Assembly: GCA_019828565.1 (NCBI GenBank)
Contig: JAHDYR010000005.1
Location: 62,001 to 126,000, forward strand
Length of the DNA: 64,000 nucleotides
Reading direction: 5' to 3'
Source: Carpediemonas membranifera
Taxonomy: Eukaryota; Fornicata
The first letter of the stretch is position 1. Each line of letters begins with the position of its first letter. A model generated the notes under the pieces. That model saw nothing but the letters and a program-made list of their open reading frames with translations, was not told where the DNA came from and ran no database searches. The position numbers and the translations under genes are program-made. Below, in pieces: positions 58,259 through 64,000 of the stretch.

Positions 58259-59839
58259 ATGACTATAGAGCCTTGGACCGTCGATGAACCTATCGGGGAC
58301 GCAGCACCACGCACTGTAGAGAGCAATTCGGCTCCCAAGCGAACAAAACGGCCACAATCGGCACCTACCGCCCGCTCCAGCCGGGTACAATCCCAGAAAC
58401 GCTTCGAGGACCGCCTATTTGAAGATTCTAGCCTTCGTATAATCGAGCGGATGCGCCGCGAAGTGCACAAAGAACGAGAGCTGATGAAGGATTGCACGTT
58501 TTCCCCGAAGATCAACCGTGTTAGCGATAGCATCGCCAAGGAGGTGAAATACCCTCGCATAGACAAGCGGACGCCCGACCTCCTTCGTTCAAAAGAGGAG
58601 CGGCTCGCCACACTCCGTCGGACCCGGGAGGACGCCATGCCGTTCAGTCCGGAAATCAGCGAGTCATCACGCCGACTCGTGTCGAAGAGCCCTGGACGTA
58701 TAGCGCAGGTAGAGTCCCGTCTGATGAACTCAATGTCCCAGTCCAGTGTCAGACTGGATGAGACCAGGGAGAGCAGCGACGAGGCCAGACGACGGGCGGC
58801 GAGCCCTACTATCAACCGGAGGTCACGGGAGATCGTTAAGAACATGGAAGCATACGCCAGCAAGTCGTTTTTGGAGAGGCAGGAGCTCCATGAGCAGCGT
58901 AAGAGAGATGAGATCGCCATGAAGAGAGAAGCGATCGACGCCGTGAGAACGGCACACCCAGACGGTTATAAGCCGGCAGACACCTTTTATAAGCGACTCG
59001 CATCAGAGTCACGCCGGCACAAGGAGCAGATGAAGGAAAGAGCCAAGCTGGTTTCCCCTGCAGCCTGTTCATTCAGCCCAGAAGTCAATGCACGCAGCAG
59101 GAGACTGGCAAGGGCAAGGACGCCCGTGCGGAAGACTCCGGATGAGCTTATCAGAGACCCGAAGATGGTTGAGATACAAGAGAAGCTCGAGCACGCGAGG
59201 CAGCTCAAGGCCGAGGCTGAGACAGCCGAGTGCACTTTTAGCCCTGAAACTGCAACTGGGCGATCGAGGCCAGCCAACAGGGCACACGCTCGATACAGTC
59301 GGACCAACGGCAAGCAGACGATGGATGCTGTGAACGCTGACAGACTGAAGAGGCAGAAGCTGCAGGACGCGGCGGAAGAGAGGCGGGCAGCAGAGGAGAT
59401 GGCCGAATGCACCTTCCAGCCCAAGTTGCGGTTTCGTTACTCGAACCGGCGTCGTCCGCGGTCGGCTGGCCCCAATCCGAGTGCTGACTCGAGTCGACTC
59501 AGCCAGAGTCATGACTGCGTGTCTCCGGCATCCGTATCGAGCACACCTGGGCTGGCTGGACTGGCTGGTGTCCGTGGCATGGAGGCTTTTATGAGGAGTC
59601 GCCGGGCTGTTTGGACCGAACAGGAGAGAGTTGAGGCTGTGTTTAAGACACCGTCAGAGAGGAAGGCGAGCAGGTCAATGAACCGGCATTCAGCACGGAG
59701 GAGGTCGCTGGAGCCGAGGGGGGCAATGCCCTTGGACGAGACGCCTCAGCAAGTCGTTCCTTTGAAGACGAGTGCTGAGCTAGATTTTGAGGGTGAGATT
59801 GGTAGCCCGCAGCCCTCTTACAGGGGCCAGACCCATTAG
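58259..59839 (+). CDS. CTFSP-motif repeat protein, probably cytoskeletal
   Basis: A 526-residue basic protein with long charged helices and a recurring motif: CTFSPKINRVSD, MPFSPEISESSRRL, CSFSPEVNARSRRL, CTFSPETATGRS and CTFQPKLRFRYS. The motif is spaced by about 60-110 residues. Proteins with repeated C-T/S-F-x-P elements separated by coiled-coil-like helices occur in flagellate and ciliate proteomes and are often linked to axoneme or basal body; no named family is assigned. Arg/Ser-rich ends, no signal or membrane segment. It starts 171 bp after the RCC1-like gene in the same direction. Confidence 0.75.
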   Translation: MTIEPWTVDEPIGDAAPRTVESNSAPKRTKRPQSAPTARSSRVQSQKRFEDRLFEDSSLRIIERMRREVHKERELMKDCTFSPKINRVSDSIAKEVKYPRIDKRTPDLLRSKEERLATLRRTREDAMPFSPEISESSRRLVSKSPGRIAQVESRLMNSMSQSSVRLDETRESSDEARRRAASPTINRRSREIVKNMEAYASKSFLERQELHEQRKRDEIAMKREAIDAVRTAHPDGYKPADTFYKRLASESRRHKEQMKERAKLVSPAACSFSPEVNARSRRLARARTPVRKTPDELIRDPKMVEIQEKLEHARQLKAEAETAECTFSPETATGRSRPANRAHARYSRTNGKQTMDAVNADRLKRQKLQDAAEERRAAEEMAECTFQPKLRFRYSNRRRPRSAGPNPSADSSRLSQSHDCVSPASVSSTPGLAGLAGVRGMEAFMRSRRAVWTEQERVEAVFKTPSERKASRSMNRHSARRRSLEPRGAMPLDETPQQVVPLKTSAELDFEGEIGSPQPSYRGQTH

Positions 59840-59975
59840 TTGTTGTAAAATCGAGACACCATGAATTGGCCAGCAAGAGAAGGGTGAGAATTAGTGCCAC
59901 TCTCAGAATAACCTGAGCTGGACGGCTCCCCCACATAGCTGCGGTACTCCGCCAACACTGGGGCGGTGCTGGCCA

Positions 59976-60913
59976 ATGTGCAGGTTTGGGTTCCTAGACG
60001 AACGAAGGCCTTACCTTACAGTCGCGAGAAATACCGCGGCGGTCGGGTGGCTGACCGGCCCACGTACAAAAAGGGTAGCAGCAACAAGCGGGCTCGGCTC
60101 GGTCAGGATGACCCCGAGGCTACTCCTGCCCCGGACATTCAAGCTCTCATGGGCTTCGACCCTGGTGCTCGGTCGCTGGGCGGCTACACGATCCGCCGCC
60201 CAGACGGGCAGAGTGTATCTGGCGTACTCGCTAAGTGTGGCTACACTGCCACCCCCACTTTCCGCGTGAATATGAGCGCAGCATCGTTCAAAACGACAAG
60301 TCTAGAGGCTCTCAAACAGTCGATTAGGTTTGTCCATGAGAACATCGTTCAGATCATCAACGAGGGGATGAGAAAGTGTTTCCGCCGTGCGAGTTTTGCC
60401 AATCACTGTCTGCGCCTGAAGCACTTCGCCCGGGCTGGACGTCAACTCCTGGATGATCTCGGCGGGCGCCCCCCGGAGCCCATTCACCTAGAAGTCGCGT
60501 ATGGGGCTGCACTGTTCGGTTCCGCCGGCACTCCCTCGTGTGCTCCGTACCGCCACTTTGCTCGAGCTCTTCCTGGCATCATGCTCCGGCACAACGTCGT
60601 CGTGACTGTCACGATGGTCTCGGAATTTCGCATTTCCATCATGTGCCCATACTGCAAAGCACACTTCAGACGTGTGGTGCACACACAACGCACCATGCTC
60701 TGCCAGAATCCCGCGTGCGAGGGAGCTCCATGGCGCGTTGAACGGCTACGTCGGCATCCCGAGCAGAGAGACATTCTTCTCAATCTCTCACACCGAGATA
60801 AGAGCGCCAGCGAGAACATCCTTTGGTGCACCTACGATGCAACTTCAGATCAGATAGAGCAATCTCCTTTCCACTACGACTCCCAGAGAGGTGCTCTTCC
60901 TCGCTATCATTAA
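59976..60913 (+). CDS. Fanzor/TnpB-like RuvC nuclease, N-terminally minimal, one tiny intron
   Basis: Exons are 59976-59983 and 60022-60913; a GTTTGG...TTACAG intron of 38 nt joins ATG-TGC-AG to the main frame and gives about 299 residues. RuvC-I Asp49 lies in MGFDPGARSLGGY. RuvC-II Glu204 is in VSEFRISIMCPYC, directly before the zinc motif (CPYC...CQNPAC). RuvC-III Asp262 is in HRDKSASENIL. A G-x-x-x-x-P-y-r-h-f-x-R-x-L block (GTPSCAPYRHFARAL) precedes Glu204, as in Fanzor proteins. TnpB/Fanzor enzymes are RNA-guided nucleases of transposons. Here only about 48 basic residues precede Asp49, whereas the family has roughly 170 or more with WED and REC parts. It may be a truncated copy, or a domesticated RuvC core. 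Confidence 0.75.
59984..60021 (+). other. Putative spliceosomal intron, 38 nt (Fanzor-like gene)
   Basis: GTTTGG donor and CCTTACAG acceptor fit the other tiny introns. It lies 8 nt after the ATG, like the EF-hand intron near its start. Without splicing the main frame has no ATG upstream. Confidence 0.65.
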
Positions 60914-60951
60914 CTTGCTAAGTTGAGCAAGCACGCGCTGCAGCGCGCGTG
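60914..60951 (+). repeat. Two adjacent hairpins just after the Fanzor-like stop
   Basis: CTTGCT/AGCAAG (60914-60931) starts directly at the stop codon's next base. CACGCGCTGCAGCGCGCGTG (60932-60951), a near-perfect palindrome, follows at once. TnpB and Fanzor guide (omega) RNAs usually overlap the 3' end of the gene and extend into structured DNA, so this is a candidate scaffold or transposon end. A transcription terminator is the alternative. Confidence 0.45.
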
Positions 60952-61096
60952 ATATGCTGCGCACGATTGATAGAGTATGATGAACCACATTGCGATCCTG
61001 ATGCTGCTTGGATTCACTGTGTGTTTTGGACTCAAGTATTCTTATCCTGCGTGGCACAAAGACGAACGAAGGCCTTCCGCCTCGTATTGACCAAAA

Positions 61097-63241
61097 ATGA
61101 ACAGTCTCGTGAATACTGCCGTACGAGCAGTAGTCAGGGACAGTGTGGACTCGGGCCGCGTGGATATTCGCGTCCAGCATGAGATCCTAGCAGACAGTAA
61201 TGTTTCGAGGATGTTCTCGCAGCTGAGAACCGATCTAATCACTGGCTATGGAATACTCAAGTCTAGGGGCTTCCAGATGCTGCAGCGCTTCTTCTTTGCA
61301 GGTATTCTTCTCATCTTATGTTACGGCGTCTCCCTCATCAATGATCAGGTAACCTCAATGTGGCTTGGTCGTCTTATCTTGCGCCCAATTCTCTTCTTCA
61401 TCTTCCTCCAGCTCTCCCTGATCACGGCTGTCGTCCTCTACGAGTCTGCTGTCCTGTTCTTCGGCCTCAATTGGCAAACCCTTCCAATTTTCATGAGGAC
61501 ATTAACCCAAGAGCTGCTCGCACTCGCTGAGCAACGCACCGAGGAGGTCCGGATGAGGGTCCGATCTCGGTCTGGCCAAGGGCAGGCTAAGTCCAGCTCG
61601 GCCTCACTCCCTGACATGGCCGCTGACCCATCCTTTGACGTCGACGTCGACGAGACTGACGACACCGAATCGGACTATAGGACATCGCCTGAGCAACGGG
61701 TGAGGTCAATCAGACACCGAAAGACGAACTCAGGAGATTTAACCGTATCTATTCCACGTCTTCCATCACGCAACAGATCGCAGTCTCAGCCTGACGAAAG
61801 TGTCAGACGTGTAGCGTCAGCGGTCACGATGATGTCACCGACTCACCGACTCAACAGCGATGACTTTGACGCGATCAAATCGATGTCAAATGCCCCGTTC
61901 ATCTCCTTCATTGAAGCCCAGTCAGAGCATGTGTTCTTCATCAGCAACGTAGCAGACCTCATCGAGCTCAGACGCACCGCATCCCACGGCTGGCGCCCCT
62001 ACAACCTCAGCCAGAGCCTGAGGTTGCCCCCGCTCCTCCCTAGCGCTGGACCTTCGACCGCCATACTCGCGACACACGGGTCAGAAATTTGGGTCGCCGT
62101 GGTCGACAACGAAGGCGTAGTTAGACTTCTAGTGGCCAACAGCAGCATGAAGTGGCGGGCACAGGCCGTGACAGAGCTCAAGAAGCCGGTCAGGCCCGAC
62201 TTCCCTCCCGTGTTGACCCAGACATCGTCCATGCAGCTCCAGCTGACCGTGGTGTCGCTGGAGGGCACCATCTTCGCCCTAGTGCGTACTGCCGCGGGCG
62301 GGTGGGAGCCGTCCAGCATGACTGAGGCTGTCAACTCGAAGGAGAGCAAGCCAGCCAAGCCACTCTTCGCCCCATCGGTCCTCCTTGGCCTCGCACAGCA
62401 GCACATCTGCTACGTTGGCCCTAGCGGGTCGATTCACGAGTTCCAGCATCTGGCCCTGCTTGGCTGGTCGTACAAGCTGCTGGGCGATGGGGCGGCCACT
62501 TCCGTCAGCAGGAAGGCGCTGGGCAAGGCTGCGTCGCCCCTGGCTGGCTTCTCGGTGTACCAGGCCGGCCAGCTCTACTTCTACGCCACCAGCAAGGGCG
62601 AGATCATGCTTCTGTCCAACGCCAACCCCATCGGCGGGTGGCGTGTAGACAACCTCACGTCGACCTCCAGGGCCCCACGCTGCGTGGGTAACCCGGCCGT
62701 GGTCGGCAACAGCGAGCGGGACCGGTACTACATCGTCCACGTCACCCCGGACGGGGGCATCGCCATGCTCTACCGCATCCCAGGTGAGAAGATCTGGTGC
62801 TACGAGGACGTCAGTGAGCTGTGCGGCGTGTACTACCAAGGGACGAAGGGGAGCAGGCGTCGTCGTATCAACAAGATCCTGCCCGGCCGAGAGCTTTCAG
62901 CGTGCATTGTTGGTGACATTATGTTTATCACGTTCTGCACAGACGAGGGTCAGGTCAGTCTGCTCAGGGGTGACGTCGAGAAACACGACTGGGCTGCCGC
63001 TGAGATGAGCAGCGTTCTCCGTAATGCCGATGAGCTTGAGCATCGCAGGGTCGCTATCCCTCCAGCACTGGCCGACGCCCGCGAGCTACTGACCAGTATC
63101 CAGGTAGACGAGGAGAGCGAGGATGCAGTCGAGCCTGACTTCTGTAGTGTCACCCCTGGCAGTGAGATTAACGACGGAATCATCGAAGTGGTGGAAGTTC
63201 CGTCAGAGAGGGAGTGTCGCAGCGACTCCGGGTCTGTGTAA
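61097..63241 (+). CDS. Membrane-anchored protein with large beta-rich domain
   Basis: 714 residues, with ATG at 61097. Two hydrophobic segments lie at about 72-95 (FQMLQRFFFAGILLILCYGV) and 104-130 (LILRPILFFIFLQLSLITAV). An acidic, Ser-rich disordered linker spans 150-280. From about 285 to 650 there are repeated strands with Trp-containing blades (HGWRPYNLSQ, GGWEPSSM, GGWRVDNLTS), which resembles a lectin-type beta-propeller; this is inference from pattern. The C-terminus is acidic. It could be a surface or endomembrane lectin-like protein with the propeller on one face. No named family is recognised. Confidence 0.6.
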   Translation: MNSLVNTAVRAVVRDSVDSGRVDIRVQHEILADSNVSRMFSQLRTDLITGYGILKSRGFQMLQRFFFAGILLILCYGVSLINDQVTSMWLGRLILRPILFFIFLQLSLITAVVLYESAVLFFGLNWQTLPIFMRTLTQELLALAEQRTEEVRMRVRSRSGQGQAKSSSASLPDMAADPSFDVDVDETDDTESDYRTSPEQRVRSIRHRKTNSGDLTVSIPRLPSRNRSQSQPDESVRRVASAVTMMSPTHRLNSDDFDAIKSMSNAPFISFIEAQSEHVFFISNVADLIELRRTASHGWRPYNLSQSLRLPPLLPSAGPSTAILATHGSEIWVAVVDNEGVVRLLVANSSMKWRAQAVTELKKPVRPDFPPVLTQTSSMQLQLTVVSLEGTIFALVRTAAGGWEPSSMTEAVNSKESKPAKPLFAPSVLLGLAQQHICYVGPSGSIHEFQHLALLGWSYKLLGDGAATSVSRKALGKAASPLAGFSVYQAGQLYFYATSKGEIMLLSNANPIGGWRVDNLTSTSRAPRCVGNPAVVGNSERDRYYIVHVTPDGGIAMLYRIPGEKIWCYEDVSELCGVYYQGTKGSRRRRINKILPGRELSACIVGDIMFITFCTDEGQVSLLRGDVEKHDWAAAEMSSVLRNADELEHRRVAIPPALADARELLTSIQVDEESEDAVEPDFCSVTPGSEINDGIIEVVEVPSERECRSDSGSV

Positions 63242-63758
63242 CGTTGAGCGTGGTTTATAAATCCTGCAGCAGACGAGATGAGAGTTTGACCCGTCGTTTG
63301 AGTCATAAACTTAAATAAATACATGCCCGTGGCGTAACATCAAACAACAAAAGTACTGTGCAATATCACATTGACACACCTCTGCGCTGAGTGGACCATC
63401 ACGCCCATGATTTGGAGGTGACGCTCACAGAGCCACACGAACATGTTCAGCGTCACTCGTCATGTTGGTCGACCTGAGTCATCCTTGTCACTTCACAGAC
63501 TGTGAGTTATGATCTATGATCCAAGTCATATCAGCAGAACCCGGGACTGAGGATGCCCCGCCATTTCGAGAGAATAGCTTGTTCATCGCTATCGAAAGTA
63601 CTCAACGGCGCTTGGTGCTCAATGTCTGAATCGGGCTACCACACGCAGATCAGCAGGCAGGATTGGTCGAGTCGCCATTCACTCCTCTCTTGAGGTTCGT
63701 CAGGACGCAGTTTAGCATCGAGCAAAATTCGACAAAAATCTGGAGGCAATAAGCATCG
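63242..63758. other. Intergenic region without recognisable features
   Basis: About 517 bp. It contains the 3' flank of the previous gene (AATAAATAC near 63312, a possible polyadenylation signal) and, near its right end, the promoter of the next gene. Nothing else supportable. Confidence 0.4.
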
Positions 63759-64000
63759 ATGATAGACACATCGTACATTGCTGAAGATATTATTGCCCCG
63801 CCATCTCCATTACCCATTTCCACTGATCTGGCAAGTTTTTCTCCATCAGAACAGAACATCCAAAGAAGAAGAACCCTCTCCAGGGATTTAGAGGAGTACA
63901 CGGGCTGCACACAAATCCCAACACCGCAGTTTAGACCCGAACCGCTCGTAGATCTCGAAGAAGAGGAGCATCCGCCAGCCTCGTCATACGCTGTGATCCA
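63759..64000 (+). CDS. Unknown protein, 5' part only (runs off the window)
   Basis: An open frame of 80 codons begins at the ATG at 63759, preceded by an in-frame TAA, and stays open to the last base. The visible part is polar with an acidic cluster (VDLEEEEHPP) and a basic patch (NIQRRRTLSRD). Nothing identifies a family. The opposite strand is also open here, so support is limited to the plus-strand gene run and the missing 3' end. Confidence 0.45.
   Translation, partial: MIDTSYIAEDIIAPPSPLPISTDLASFSPSEQNIQRRRTLSRDLEEYTGCTQIPTPQFRPEPLVDLEEEEHPPASSYAVI

Noticed and set aside
59966-59983. Unspliced start of the Fanzor-like protein at 59966
   Set aside because: That codon is GTG, not ATG, and the ATG at 59976 with a short intron fits the other genes of the window.

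Overview
The window is nuclear DNA of a single-celled eukaryote. It carries spliceosomal introns with GT...AG ends, a tRNA-Gly gene with no encoded CCA, chromodomain Ty3/gypsy and tyrosine-recombinase (YR) retrotransposons, and large multidomain eukaryotic proteins (DHHC acyltransferase, kelch/WD40, RCC1-like, PARP/WWE). Several proteins look cytoskeletal or flagellar. A flagellate protist, possibly a metamonad of the Carpediemonas/Kipferlia type, is my best guess; this is inference and not proven by the window. Genes are dense, mostly intron-poor, and read in runs on one strand.

Layout. 1-7.3 kb is a graveyard of mobile DNA: a YR recombinase fragment at the left edge, a Ty3/gypsy element (about 221-4275, plus), an unidentified decayed ORF, a second truncated Ty3 fragment (5255-6004) and an internally deleted Tc1/mariner/IS630-like transposase (minus). 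7.3-23.2 kb holds host genes: a TmcB-like multipass membrane protein, an unknown protein, a DHHC palmitoyltransferase, a NUS1-like cis-prenyltransferase subunit and a 2551-residue fusion protein. 23.7-36.3 kb is a nested retroelement stack on the minus strand: a YR (DIRS/Ngaro-like) element was split by Ty3 element A (24817-33566, 78-bp LTRs, 5-bp target duplication). Element A was in turn hit by Ty3 element B (26356-30380, 82-bp LTRs, 4-bp duplication) and by a third family's solo LTR (31416-31545, 4-bp duplication). Removing each insertion rejoins the interrupted reading frame. A tRNA-Gly(GCC) and a degenerate 285-bp tandem duplication follow.

37.4-55.3 kb is a run of minus-strand host genes: PepD-like dipeptidase, an unknown helical protein, a secreted/membrane LRR protein, a 2.6k-residue kelch/coiled-coil/WD40 protein with near-identical internal repeats, a Cys-rich single-pass membrane protein and an unknown protein. 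55.6-64 kb is a plus-strand run: EF-hand protein with KGKK tails, RCC1-like protein, a repeated CTFSP-motif protein, a compact Fanzor/TnpB-like RuvC protein, a membrane-anchored beta-rich protein, and the start of a gene leaving the window.

The most unusual items are: (1) the gene at 15588-23243, which joins La motif, RRM-like region, DEAH helicase, RING plus a second Cys/His module, PARP-like ART, two WWE domains and a GG-VRD/DxD nucleotidyltransferase in one polypeptide; (2) the short Fanzor-like protein that keeps the RuvC D-E-D set but has only about 48 residues before it, followed by two hairpins; (3) tiny introns of 29-38 nt that begin GTTTG; and (4) the nested retroelements with very short LTRs and almost no leader.
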